Source: CAYPAV01 sp964408805
GTDB lineage: Bacteria > Pseudomonadota > Alphaproteobacteria > UBA8366
Reading direction: 5' to 3'
Length of the DNA stretch: 64,000 bases
Assembly: GCA_964408805.1 (NCBI GenBank)
Contig: CAYPAV010000001.1
Span: 124,001 to 188,000, forward strand
Positions within the stretch are counted from its first letter, which is position 1; each line of letters starts with the position of its first letter. This document shows positions 42,642-51,002 of this stretch, in pieces. Under the pieces are notes generated by a model that did not search any database, was not told the DNA's origin, and was given only the letters and a program-made list of their open reading frames with translations. The translations under genes were made by a program, and so were the position numbers.

Positions 42642-43291
42642 TCGGCGACGACTCGGCGCCCGACGCCGAGTCGCTCGAAACCGGTCGGCTGCTCTTCGCC
42701 CAGAGCTGCGATTTCGTCCTCGGCGTGGCCGGGCTCGAGCAATTGCCGCCCGATGCCCTGCCCGAGGTCGCCTTCGCCGGGCGCTCCAATGTCGGAAAAT
42801 CGAGCCTCCTGAATGCGCTGACGGGCCGCAAGGCCCTGGCCCGGACAAGCAATACGCCGGGACGGACGCGTCAGCTCAATTATTTCAATCTCGGCGACCG
42901 GCTGATGCTGGTCGACATGCCGGGATACGGTTACGCCAAGGCACCGAAACATGAGATCGCCGCCTGGACCGACCTGGTCCGGGACTATCTGCGCGGGCGG
43001 GTCGGCTTGCGGCGGCTCTGCCTCCTGGTCGATGCGCGCCACGGCCTCAAGCCCGCCGACCGCGACTTGATGGCACTTCTGGAGGCGGCGGCGGTGGTCT
43101 TCCAGATTATCCTCACCAAGGCCGACAAGGCGAAAGACCTCGAGGCACTAATCGGCGAGACCGAAGCCGAGATCACCGCCTTTGCCGCCGCCATGCCGCG
43201 CGTCCTCGCCACCAGCGCCCAGAAGGGCGAGGGCATCGCGGCCTTGCGCGCCGAATTGGCGGCTCTGGCGGCGGCGGCACCTTTACGTTAA
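42602..43291 (+). CDS. engB: Ribosome biogenesis GTPase EngB (YihA/YsxC)
   Basis: A ~229-residue GTPase required for 50S assembly. G1 AGRSNVGKSSLLNAL, G2/switch NTPGRTRQLNYF, G3 DMPGYGYA and G4 LTKADK are complete. The start is uncertain: ATG 42602 overlaps yidC by 40 bases, while a CTG at 42638 would overlap the yidC stop by 4 bases and give a more usual N-terminus. Placed directly between yidC and argB as in many alphaproteobacteria. Confidence 0.93.
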   Translation: MGHHEKSHRGQDLIGDDSAPDAESLETGRLLFAQSCDFVLGVAGLEQLPPDALPEVAFAGRSNVGKSSLLNALTGRKALARTSNTPGRTRQLNYFNLGDRLMLVDMPGYGYAKAPKHEIAAWTDLVRDYLRGRVGLRRLCLLVDARHGLKPADRDLMALLEAAAVVFQIILTKADKAKDLEALIGETEAEITAFAAAMPRVLATSAQKGEGIAALRAELAALAAAAPLR

Positions 43292-43323
43292 AAGACGCGC
43301 GAGCGAACCGAAGGCGTTTCACC

Positions 43324-44232
43324 ATGGACGAGACGACTAAAAAGCAGCGCCGGGATTGGCTGGCCAAGGCCGACATTCTAACGGAAGCCCTGCCCTATAT
43401 GCGCCGCTATGCGGGGCGCACGGTGGTCGTGAAATACGGCGGCCATGCGATGGGCGACGACGGGCTCGCCGCCGCCTTCGCGCGCGATATCGTCCTTTTG
43501 CGCCAGGTCGGGATCAAGGTCGTGGTCGTCCATGGCGGCGGCCCGCAGATCGGCGCCATGCTGGACCGGGTCGGCGTCAAGAGCGAGTTCGTCGACGGTC
43601 TCCGGGTGACGACGGCGGAAGCGGTCGATGTCGTCGAGATGGTGCTCTCCGGCCAGATCAATAAATCGATCGTGGCGCAGATTACCGCCGCCGGCGGCCG
43701 CGCGGTCGGCCTTTCGGGCAAGGATGGCGGCATGATCCGGGTCAAGAAGCTCAGCCGCACCACCCGCGATCCCGATTCGAACCTCGAGAAGGTCATCGAC
43801 CTCGGTTTCGTCGGCGAGCCGGAGCAAATTGATCCCTATATCATCGAGGCAACCCATAATTCCGACGTCATTCCCGTCGTCGCCCCCATCGCCTTCGGCC
43901 CCGACGGCCAGACGTACAACGTCAATGCGGATACGGTGGCGGGAGCGCTGGCGGGGGCCTTGGGCGCGGCACGCCTCCTGCTGCTGACCGATGTCGAAGG
44001 CGTGCTCGACAAGTCGGGCACCCTGATGACCGACCTCACCATCGAGCGCTGCCGCGCCCTGATGGCGGACGACACGCTTTCCGGCGGCATGATCCCGAAG
44101 ATCGAAACCTGCATCGATGCCGTCAACCAGGGCGTCGAGGCGGCGGTGATCATCGACGGCCGCGAGCCTCACGGGGTGCTTCTGGAAATCTTCACCGAGC
44201 ACGGCTCGGGTACCTTGATCCGACGGGGCTAG
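43324..44232 (+). CDS. argB: Acetylglutamate kinase
   Basis: A 302-residue enzyme phosphorylating N-acetylglutamate in arginine synthesis. VVKYGGHAMGD, VVHGGGPQIGAMLDR, LSGKDGGMIRVKK, NVNADTVAGALAGALGAARL and LLLTDVEGVL are the expected substrate and ATP motifs. The N-terminal helix before the kinase core suggests the hexameric, arginine-inhibited type. 32 bases after engB, 7 bases before the HAD gene. Confidence 0.97.
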   Translation: MDETTKKQRRDWLAKADILTEALPYMRRYAGRTVVVKYGGHAMGDDGLAAAFARDIVLLRQVGIKVVVVHGGGPQIGAMLDRVGVKSEFVDGLRVTTAEAVDVVEMVLSGQINKSIVAQITAAGGRAVGLSGKDGGMIRVKKLSRTTRDPDSNLEKVIDLGFVGEPEQIDPYIIEATHNSDVIPVVAPIAFGPDGQTYNVNADTVAGALAGALGAARLLLLTDVEGVLDKSGTLMTDLTIERCRALMADDTLSGGMIPKIETCIDAVNQGVEAAVIIDGREPHGVLLEIFTEHGSGTLIRRG

Positions 44233-44239
44233 AGCGTCC

Positions 44240-44914
44240 ATGACCGATGCCGCCCCCCGTCTCGACGTGGATTTCTGGATCTTCGACCTCGACAACACGC
44301 TCTACCCCCGCGACTGCGACCTCTTCAAACAGATCGATATCAAGATGAAGGAGTTCATCGGCCGGTTGCTCGGCGTCGATATCGAAGAAGCACATCGCGT
44401 CCAGAAGCAGTATTTCCGCGAGCATGGGACGACGCTCCGCGGACTGATGGACAATCACGGCATGGCGCCCGAGGAATTCCTCGACTACGTCCACGACATC
44501 GACGTGACACCGGTGCCGCCGAACCCGGCCCTGGACGCGGTGCTGCACCAATTGCCCGGGCGAAAATTCATTTTCACGAACGGTTCGGTCGGACATGCGG
44601 AAAACGTCTCGCGGCGGCTTGGTATCGAGCATCATTTCGAGGGCGTCTTCGACATCATCGCGGCCGATTTCCGCCCCAAGCCCGATCGAGCCGCCTATGA
44701 CGAGATGGTGCGCCGCCACGAGGTCGAGCCGACCCGCGCCGTCATGGTCGAGGACATCGCCCGCAATTTGGCGCCCGCTCACGAGATGGGCATGGCCACG
44801 GTCTGGCTCCGCTCCCGCCACGACCACTCGGCCTTGGGCGCCGACGGCCCCCATGTCCACCACGTGATCGAAGATCTGGTGCCGTGGCTGGAGGGGCAGG
44901 CGGTGCCCGCTTGA
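44240..44914 (+). CDS. HAD-superfamily hydrolase, pyrimidine 5'-nucleotidase type
   Basis: A 224-residue HAD phosphatase. Motif I FDLDNTLYP with both Asp, motif II in FIFTNGSVGHAENV, and motif III/IV FRPKPDRAAYDEM...VMVEDIARNLAPA are present; the small helical cap fits the SDT1/PHM8-like pyrimidine 5'-nucleotidase subfamily. Regularly found between argB and dapD in alphaproteobacteria. Natural substrate is not established; a nucleotide phosphatase or repair role is likely. Confidence 0.9.
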   Translation: MTDAAPRLDVDFWIFDLDNTLYPRDCDLFKQIDIKMKEFIGRLLGVDIEEAHRVQKQYFREHGTTLRGLMDNHGMAPEEFLDYVHDIDVTPVPPNPALDAVLHQLPGRKFIFTNGSVGHAENVSRRLGIEHHFEGVFDIIAADFRPKPDRAAYDEMVRRHEVEPTRAVMVEDIARNLAPAHEMGMATVWLRSRHDHSALGADGPHVHHVIEDLVPWLEGQAVPA

Positions 44915-44989
44915 CGAACCCGGTTCCCTCGCCCAAAGTCGCCGCCGTTTTTCGACGACCCGGACCGACCAAATTTTAGGGACAGAATC

Positions 44990-45814
44990 ATGAGCCATGG
45001 CGACCTGCAAGTGAGCGTCGATGCCGCTTGGGAGAACTGCGACGAGATCAGCACAAGCACCAAGGGCGAGGCGCGGGATGCCGTCGTGACGGCGCTGGAA
45101 CTGATGGATTCGGGCGAGGCCCGCGTCGCCGAGAAATCGGGCGGCGGGTGGACCGTCAACCAGTGGCTCAAGAAGGCGGTGCTGCTGTCCTTCCGGCTCA
45201 ACGACATGTCGCCGATGGACGGGCCGGCAGAGGCACCGTTCTGGGACAAAGTGCCGCTGAAGACCGCGGGCTGGGGCGAAAACCGGTTCCGCGAGGCGGG
45301 CTTCCGCGCGGTGCCGGGCTCGGTAGTGCGCCATTCGGCCTATATCGCGCCCGGCGTCGTGTTGATGCCGTCCTTCGTCAATTTGGGCGCCTATGTCGAC
45401 AGCAACACCATGGTCGATACCTGGGCCACGGTCGGGTCCTGTGCCCAGATCGGCAGGGACTGTCATCTTTCGGGCGGTGTCGGCATCGGCGGCGTGTTGG
45501 AGCCCTTGCAGGCGGATCCGGTGATCATCGAGGACAACTGCTTCATCGGCGCACGCTCCGAGGTCGCCGAGGGCGTCATCGTCGAGGAGGGCGCGGTGCT
45601 GGCGATGGGCTGCTATATCGGCCAGTCGACCAAAATCGTCGACCGGGCGACCGGCGAAATTCATATGGGCCGGGTGCCGTCCTATTCGGTCGTGGTGCCG
45701 GGGTCGATGGCCAGCGAGAAGGGCGGGCCGAACCTCTATTGCTGCGTCATCGTCAAACAGGTCGATGCCCAGACCCGGGCCAAGACCTCGATCAACGAAC
45801 TGCTTCGGGACTGA
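44990..45814 (+). CDS. dapD: 2,3,4,5-tetrahydropyridine-2,6-dicarboxylate N-succinyltransferase
   Basis: A 274-residue left-handed beta-helix acyltransferase of the succinylase branch of lysine/DAP synthesis. LLSFRLNDM, the hexapeptide core HSAYIAPGVVLMPSFVNLGA, SGGVGIGGVLEPLQA and IEDNCFIGARSEVAEG are diagnostic. AGGGACAG lies upstream of the ATG. It supplies the substrate chain that leads to DapE, encoded 0.5 kb downstream. Confidence 0.97.
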   Translation: MSHGDLQVSVDAAWENCDEISTSTKGEARDAVVTALELMDSGEARVAEKSGGGWTVNQWLKKAVLLSFRLNDMSPMDGPAEAPFWDKVPLKTAGWGENRFREAGFRAVPGSVVRHSAYIAPGVVLMPSFVNLGAYVDSNTMVDTWATVGSCAQIGRDCHLSGGVGIGGVLEPLQADPVIIEDNCFIGARSEVAEGVIVEEGAVLAMGCYIGQSTKIVDRATGEIHMGRVPSYSVVVPGSMASEKGGPNLYCCVIVKQVDAQTRAKTSINELLRD

Positions 45815-45846
45815 CCCGGATACGTTTATGATTCTCGTTCTCGACC

Positions 45847-45872
45847 GTCATTCCCGGGAAAACGGGAATGAC
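45847..45872. repeat. REP-like palindrome / possible terminator
   Basis: GTCATTCCCG (45847-45856) pairs with CGGGAATGAC (45863-45872) around GGAAAA. This sequence resembles a palindromic element commonly scattered between genes in alphaproteobacteria, and it may also end dapD transcription; no U-tract follows. Confidence 0.6.
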
Positions 45873-45901
45873 CTTCGTTGTTTGCCTGCAAGGAGAGCGT
45901 G

Positions 45902-46315
45902 ATGGCAGACCGGATGGGGGGATGTCTTTGCGGCAAGGTCCGCTACCAGGCGATCGGCGATCCCCGCTGGGTCGCCCATTGCCACTGCGACAGCTGCCGC
46001 CGGGCCGCGGGCGCGCCGATGGTCACCTGGGCCGGCTATGACCGAAGCAAAGTCACCTGGCCCGAGGGCGACCCCGCCTATTTCGCCTCTTCCGAAGGGG
46101 TGCGCCGCGGCTTCTGCCCCGCCTGCGGCACCTCGCTGACCTATGAGGGCGCGCGCTGGCCGGACGAGGTGCATCTACTCGCCGCCACCCTTGAGAACCC
46201 GGCCTCGGTGACGCCCGAGCGCCACGTCTACTGGGCGGAACACCTGCCGTGGATGGAAGACGGGGACGGCCTGCCGCGCCTGCCGACGACCGGCCTTGCG
46301 ACGGAAGAGGACTGA
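45902..46315 (+). CDS. GFA family zinc-binding protein
   Basis: A 137-residue protein of the GFA (CENP-V/glutathione-dependent formaldehyde-activating-like) family. The zinc ligands are in GCLCGKVRYQ, HCHCDSCRRAAGAP and FCPACGTSLTYEG. AAGGAGAGCG precedes ATG 45902. True formaldehyde-activating function is proven for few members; role here unknown. Lies between dapD and dapE. Confidence 0.9.
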   Translation: MADRMGGCLCGKVRYQAIGDPRWVAHCHCDSCRRAAGAPMVTWAGYDRSKVTWPEGDPAYFASSEGVRRGFCPACGTSLTYEGARWPDEVHLLAATLENPASVTPERHVYWAEHLPWMEDGDGLPRLPTTGLATEED

Positions 46316-46319
46316 CGCC

Positions 46320-47474
46320 ATGGCGATCGACCCGGTCCGCTTCACCGCCGACCTCATCCACTGCCCCAGCGTCACCCCTGCCGAAGGCGGCGCTCTCGAC
46401 CTGCTGGAACAGACCCTCGCGGGCCTCGGATTCGCATGCCATCGCCTGCCGTTCTCGGAGGCGGGCACGCCGGATGTGGACAATCTTTACGCCCGCTTCG
46501 GGGATGCGGCGCCGAATTTCTGTTTCGCGGGGCATACCGACGTGGTGCCGACGGGACCCGTGACGGAGTGGTCGGCCGATCCCTTCGCCGCCGAGATCAA
46601 GGACGGTGGGATCCTGGGGCGGGGTGCGGCCGACATGAAGGGGGCAATCGCCGCCTTCACCGCGGCCGCCGAACGGTTCATCGGCGATGGCGCCTTCGCG
46701 GGCTCGATCAGCTACCTGATCACGGGCGACGAGGAAGGGCCGGCGATCAACGGCACCCGGAAGATGCTCGACTGGCTCGACGAGACCGGCGAGAAATTAG
46801 ACATCTGCGTCGTCGGCGAGCCGACCAATCCGACCACGCTCGGCGAGATGGTCAAGATCGGCCGGCGCGGCTCCATGAACATGATCCTGACGGTCGAGGG
46901 CACCCAGGGCCACGTCGCCTATCCCCACTTGGCCGACAACGCCGCCCATCGCCTGGTCAAGATGCTGGACGCGCTGACGGCGGAACCGCTCGATGCGGGC
47001 AATGATCATTTCCAGCCCTCCAGCCTGCAGATCACCAGTATCGATATCGGCAATCCGACCGAGAACGTGATCCCGGGCCGGGCCGAGGGCCGCTTCAACA
47101 TCCGCTTCAACGACATGCACGGCTCGGCGACGCTGGAGGCTTGGATACGCGAGACCCTGGACCGGGTGGCCGAGGGTACCGGCAGCTACGATCTTTCGGT
47201 CCGGGTGAGCGGCGAATCCTTCATTTTCCAGCCGGGCGCGCTCTCCGACCTGATCTCGGATGCGATCGAGAAGGTGACCGGCCGGCGCCCGGAGCTGAGC
47301 ACCACCGGCGGCACCTCGGATGCCCGCTTCATCAAGAACCATTGTCCGGTCGCCGAGTTCGGCCTGATCAGCCAGACCATGCACAAGGTGGACGAACGCA
47401 CCGATCTGGAAGACATTAACAACCTAACGGAAATCTATCACGCGATGCTGGAGGCGTACTTCCGCCGAAAATGA
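46320..47474 (+). CDS. dapE: Succinyl-diaminopimelate desuccinylase
   Basis: A 384-residue M20 di-zinc hydrolase removing succinate in DAP/lysine synthesis. CAGHTDVVPTGP (shown as FAGHTDVVPTGP), RGAADMKGAIAAF, ITGDEEGPAINGT and the C-terminal STTGGTSDARFI and HKVDERTDLEDI are family signatures. ATG 46320 starts 4 bases after the GFA stop. Completes the succinylase branch begun by dapD. Confidence 0.96.
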   Translation: MAIDPVRFTADLIHCPSVTPAEGGALDLLEQTLAGLGFACHRLPFSEAGTPDVDNLYARFGDAAPNFCFAGHTDVVPTGPVTEWSADPFAAEIKDGGILGRGAADMKGAIAAFTAAAERFIGDGAFAGSISYLITGDEEGPAINGTRKMLDWLDETGEKLDICVVGEPTNPTTLGEMVKIGRRGSMNMILTVEGTQGHVAYPHLADNAAHRLVKMLDALTAEPLDAGNDHFQPSSLQITSIDIGNPTENVIPGRAEGRFNIRFNDMHGSATLEAWIRETLDRVAEGTGSYDLSVRVSGESFIFQPGALSDLISDAIEKVTGRRPELSTTGGTSDARFIKNHCPVAEFGLISQTMHKVDERTDLEDINNLTEIYHAMLEAYFRRK

Positions 47475-48040
47475 TTAGGCGACAGGAAGTATTCGAGGGA
47501 CTCTACGGCGCCTGGCGGCTGTTTATTCGGGACCGCTCGGCGGTGGCGCTGTTCGACGATTCGATTTCCGGCTATTGGAAATCGTTCTTCGCCGCCGTCG
47601 TTGTGCTGCCGGTTTATTTCCTGCTTGCCTGGATCGGCCCAGCGGCGACCGAACCGTCGCGCGGCTTGGTCACGACGGTGCTCATTCACGCCGAGTTCTA
47701 TGTCATCGGCTGGGTCCTCTGGCCGCTGCTGACGGCCCATGCGGCGCCCGCCTTCGATCGCGATGCACAGTACCCGCTCTATATCGTGGCCTATAATTGG
47801 TCAGCCGGGGTTCAGGCGGCATTTCTGGTCCTCGCCTACGCCATCGGAACCGTCGTCAGCATGTCGGACGGCCTCCGTTTCATGGCGGATCTGATCGTGC
47901 TCGCGGTGCTGCTGCTCTACCACATGTTCATCCTGCGGGTGACCTTGAACGTCCAAACCGGGCCTGCCATCGCGATCGTGATCTTCGAGTTCGTGCTCAG
48001 CCAAATCGTCCTTGGCGTACGCAACTCGGTACTGATGTGA
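47471..48040 (+). CDS. Hypothetical membrane protein, tandem copy 1
   Basis: A 189-residue protein with five or so hydrophobic helices. The ATG overlaps the dapE stop (ATGA). N-terminal FEGLYGAWRLFIRDRSAVALF, mid QYPLYIVAYNWSAGVQAAFLV and C-terminal VLLLYHMFILRVTLNV align closely with the next gene. The family is unrecognised; a distant link to Yip1-like or DUF-type small membrane proteins is possible. Likely an inner-membrane protein co-expressed with lysine genes by position only. Confidence 0.8.
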   Translation: MIRRQEVFEGLYGAWRLFIRDRSAVALFDDSISGYWKSFFAAVVVLPVYFLLAWIGPAATEPSRGLVTTVLIHAEFYVIGWVLWPLLTAHAAPAFDRDAQYPLYIVAYNWSAGVQAAFLVLAYAIGTVVSMSDGLRFMADLIVLAVLLLYHMFILRVTLNVQTGPAIAIVIFEFVLSQIVLGVRNSVLM

Positions 48041-48603
48041 GCGGGAGTCGCTATTTCGAGGGTGTTCCCGCCGCCTGGCGGCTGTTCCTTCGGGACGGCA
48101 CCGCGATCGCCGATTTCGACGCCTCCCCGGCCGGCGTGCGGCGTTCTTTCATCGCCGCCGTGACCACGCTGCCCGTCTATGCACTCCTGGTCGCGGTCGG
48201 CCCCGATGCGGTCGCGAGCCCGCGCCCGTGGCCCGAGGTCGTGGCGATCCACGCCGCCTTCTATGTCTACATCTGGACCGTCTGGCCGTTGGTGATGAAC
48301 CGCGCCGCCGGGCTGCTCGATCGCGGTATTCACTATCCCCGCTTCCTCGCCGCCTATAATTGGTCGATGGTGATCCAAGCCGGTCTCTGGCTCGCGGTCT
48401 TTCTATGGGCGGCCGTTTTCACGCTGTCGCCGGGCATGGTGCATTTCCTCACCATTTTCGCCGTCGCCATCGTGCTGCTCTATCACATTTTCATTCTGAA
48501 GACGGCACTGGCGCTCCCCATCGGCCCGGCCGTCGCCTTGGCACTTTTCAAATTCGTGCTCTACCAAATCATTCTGGGTCTGCAGCAAGGGGTGCTGGCG
48601 TGA
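48037..48603 (+). CDS. Hypothetical membrane protein, tandem copy 2
   Basis: A 188-residue paralogue of the preceding gene. GTG 48037 overlaps its TGA (GTGA), so the two are translationally coupled. Corresponding strings are FEGVPAAWRLFLRDGTAIAD, HYPRFLAAYNWSMVIQ and VLLYHIFILKTALALPIGPA. Its last 35 bases overlap the 3' end of truA on the other strand. Function unknown; the pair may form a hetero-oligomer. Confidence 0.8.
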   Translation: MSGSRYFEGVPAAWRLFLRDGTAIADFDASPAGVRRSFIAAVTTLPVYALLVAVGPDAVASPRPWPEVVAIHAAFYVYIWTVWPLVMNRAAGLLDRGIHYPRFLAAYNWSMVIQAGLWLAVFLWAAVFTLSPGMVHFLTIFAVAIVLLYHIFILKTALALPIGPAVALALFKFVLYQIILGLQQGVLA

Positions 48604-49348
48604 CGTCCGGCGGGTAGACGACGGCGACAAGCGTCAGCCCGGCCGCGGGCGCCGTCGGGCCGGCGGCGGCCCGGTCGCGGGCGGCGAGCGCCGCCGCGAC
48701 ATCGTCCGCTATCCATTTCCCCTCGCCGACCCATTTCAAGGTGCCGACGAAGTTCCGGACCTGATGATGCAGGAAGGACCGTGCCCGCGCCTCGATGTGG
48801 ATCTCGTCGCCGGCGCGGCGAACGTCGAGCCGGTCGAGCGTCTTGACCGGCGAGTCGGCTTGGCACTGCACCGCCCGGAAACTGGTGAAATCGTGGTTCC
48901 CGAGCAGGCATTGGGCGGCGGCGTGCATCGCCCCGGCGTCGAGCCCGCGCGGCACGTGCCAGACCCGGCCCGCATAAAGTGCCGGCGGCGCCCGGCGATC
49001 GAGGATGCGGTAAAGATAGTGCCGTTCGGTGGCCGAGAACCGGGCGTGAAATTCCTCGTCGACCGCGGCCGCCGCAAGAATGGCGATCGGGTTGGGCTTC
49101 AGGTGATGGTTCAGCGCGTCTCGCACCCGGTCGCCGTCGGTCGCCTTCTCAAGATCGAAATGCGCGACCTGACCGAGCGCATGGACGCCCGAATCGGTCC
49201 GCCCCGCCCCATGGACCGTGACGGCCTCGCCGGCGAAACCCTCGATCGCGCGCTCAAGTGCTGCCTGAACCGAGGGCCCATTTTCCTGGCGCTGCCAGCC
49301 GACGAAAGGGCCGCCGTCATATTCGACAATGATCTTCCAGCGGGTCAT
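48569..49348 (-). CDS. truA: tRNA pseudouridine synthase A
   Basis: A 259-residue enzyme making pseudouridine at tRNA positions 38-40. VEYDGGPFVGWQRQ, the catalytic Asp in HGAGRTDSGVHALGQVAHF, and HHQVRNFVGTLKWVG are diagnostic. ATG 49348 has AGGA 7 bases upstream. It is the last gene of the def-fmt-truA operon and overlaps the converging membrane gene by 35 bases. Confidence 0.96.
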   Translation of the reverse strand: MTRWKIIVEYDGGPFVGWQRQENGPSVQAALERAIEGFAGEAVTVHGAGRTDSGVHALGQVAHFDLEKATDGDRVRDALNHHLKPNPIAILAAAAVDEEFHARFSATERHYLYRILDRRAPPALYAGRVWHVPRGLDAGAMHAAAQCLLGNHDFTSFRAVQCQADSPVKTLDRLDVRRAGDEIHIEARARSFLHHQVRNFVGTLKWVGEGKWIADDVAAALAARDRAAAGPTAPAAGLTLVAVVYPPDVTPAPLAADPE

Positions 49349-49404
49349 GGCCAAGTCCTATCGAATCAAACTTCCAGGCGCCAGTCGATCCCAGCCATGA
49401 GCAC

Positions 49405-50337
49405 TCAGGTGAGCCGGATACCCTTGGTCACCGGATGGCCGCGGAGATATTCCGTCGCGTCGGCAAGGCGCCGTCCCTCGCGCTGCAATTGGGTGACCCG
49501 AAGGGCGCCGGAACCGCAGGCAACCAGGAGTCGGTCGTCGAGCGCCTCCCCCGGCGATCCGCCGGGCGCTTCAGGTTCCTCGAGCGCCGCCGCGAGCAGT
49601 TTTAGACGGGTACCGTCGTGGTCGCACCAGGCCCCCGGCCAAGGCGCGAAAGCCTGTATTTGGCGGGCGACCTCGGCCGCGGGCCGCGACCAATCGATCC
49701 GCGCCTCGGCTTTCTCGATCTTCTTGGCGTAGGTGGCGTCGGCGTCATTTTGCGGCCAGGGCTGCAGTTCGCCGGCCACCAGGCCGGCCAGCGCCTCGAT
49801 GATCAGCTTGCCGCCGAGAGCGGCGAGACGGTCGTGCAATTCACCGGCTGTCATGCCGGGCTCGATCGGTGTCGGGGCGGCGAGATAGACAGGACCGGTA
49901 TCGAGACCCGCCTCCATCCGCATGATCGAAATCCCGGTGACCCGATCGCCGGCCAGGATTGCCCGCTGGATGGGGGCGGCGCCCCGCCAGCGCGGCAGCA
50001 GCGACGCATGGATATTGAGGCAACCGAGCCGGGGTGCTTCGAGGATCCCTTCGGGAAGGATCAAGCCATAGGCCGCGACAATAGCGAGATCGAGGTCGAG
50101 CTCGGCAAAGGCGTCCTGTGTTTCAGTGTCGCGGAGCGTCCCCGGCGTCCGCACATCGATTCCGCGTGATTCGGCGAAGGCCTGCACCGGGGACGGCCGG
50201 GTCTTCCGTCCGCGCCCGGCCGGCCGCGCCGGCTGGCTATAGACGGCGGCGACATCGTGGCCCGCCTCCAGAAGGGCGGCAAGGCCCGGCACCGCAAAAT
50301 CGGGGGTGCCCATGAAGGCGAGGCGGTATCGGGTCAT
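49405..50337 (-). CDS. fmt: Methionyl-tRNA formyltransferase
   Basis: A 310-residue enzyme formylating initiator Met-tRNA. FMGTPDFAVPGLAAL at the start, the SLLPRWRGAAPIQRAI loop with catalytic Asn/His/Asp set (NIHASLLP; GVTGISIMRMEAGLDTGP-like strand) and a C-terminal OB-type domain. Sits 34 bases after def, the usual pairing because deformylase removes the group that Fmt adds. Confidence 0.97.
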   Translation of the reverse strand: MTRYRLAFMGTPDFAVPGLAALLEAGHDVAAVYSQPARPAGRGRKTRPSPVQAFAESRGIDVRTPGTLRDTETQDAFAELDLDLAIVAAYGLILPEGILEAPRLGCLNIHASLLPRWRGAAPIQRAILAGDRVTGISIMRMEAGLDTGPVYLAAPTPIEPGMTAGELHDRLAALGGKLIIEALAGLVAGELQPWPQNDADATYAKKIEKAEARIDWSRPAAEVARQIQAFAPWPGAWCDHDGTRLKLLAAALEEPEAPGGSPGEALDDRLLVACGSGALRVTQLQREGRRLADATEYLRGHPVTKGIRLT

Positions 50338-50371
50338 TCTGATTCCGTGCCCATGGCAGCGCGACGCGCGG

Positions 50372-50896
50372 TTATTCCGCCGCGACGGCGTCCTGCTTCT
50401 TCGCCTTTCGCAGCTTCCGCAGGATCATGTTGCGCTTGATGTTGGAGATATGATCGACGAACAGCACGCCCTCGAGGTGATCCATCTCGTGCTGAATGCA
50501 GGTCGCGAGCAGACCCTCGGCCTCTAGCTCGCGCGCCGTGCCGGTTTCGTCGAGAAAACGAACCTTGATCCTGGCCGGCCGTTCGACCTCGGCATAGTGA
50601 TCGGGCAGCGAGAGGCAGCCTTCCTCGTAATTGACGATCTCATCCGAGGTCCAAAGCAGCTCCGGATTGACCATGCGGTGTGGATCGCGGGCGTCCTTGT
50701 CCTTGGAGACGTCAACCACGAGGAGGCGCTTCGTGACACCGACCTGTGGGGCGGCAAGACCGACGCCGGGGGCCAGATACATAGTATCCAGCATATCGTC
50801 CAAAAGCCGGGCGATGTCCGCGTCAACCGTCTCGACGGGCATGCATTTCAGCTTCAAACGCTTGTCGGGCGCAGTGATGATGGGCAGAACCGCCAT
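50372..50896 (-). CDS. def: Peptide deformylase
   Basis: A 174-residue Fe/Zn metalloprotease removing formyl from nascent proteins. The three signature motifs are complete: GVGLAAPQVG, EGCLSLPDHY and QHEMDHLEGVLF. ATG 50896 is preferred over a TTG six bases earlier. First gene of the def-fmt-truA operon. Confidence 0.97.
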   Translation of the reverse strand: MAVLPIITAPDKRLKLKCMPVETVDADIARLLDDMLDTMYLAPGVGLAAPQVGVTKRLLVVDVSKDKDARDPHRMVNPELLWTSDEIVNYEEGCLSLPDHYAEVERPARIKVRFLDETGTARELEAEGLLATCIQHEMDHLEGVLFVDHISNIKRNMILRKLRKAKKQDAVAAE

Positions 50897-51002
50897 GGGC
50901 AAGAGGCCGCTGATCTGTTAGAGACATCCCGTAGGTATGATTCATCCGAACGTCCGTCAAGTCCGGGGCTCGCACCCCCCGATCGTCTGCTAGGCCCCGC
51001 CC

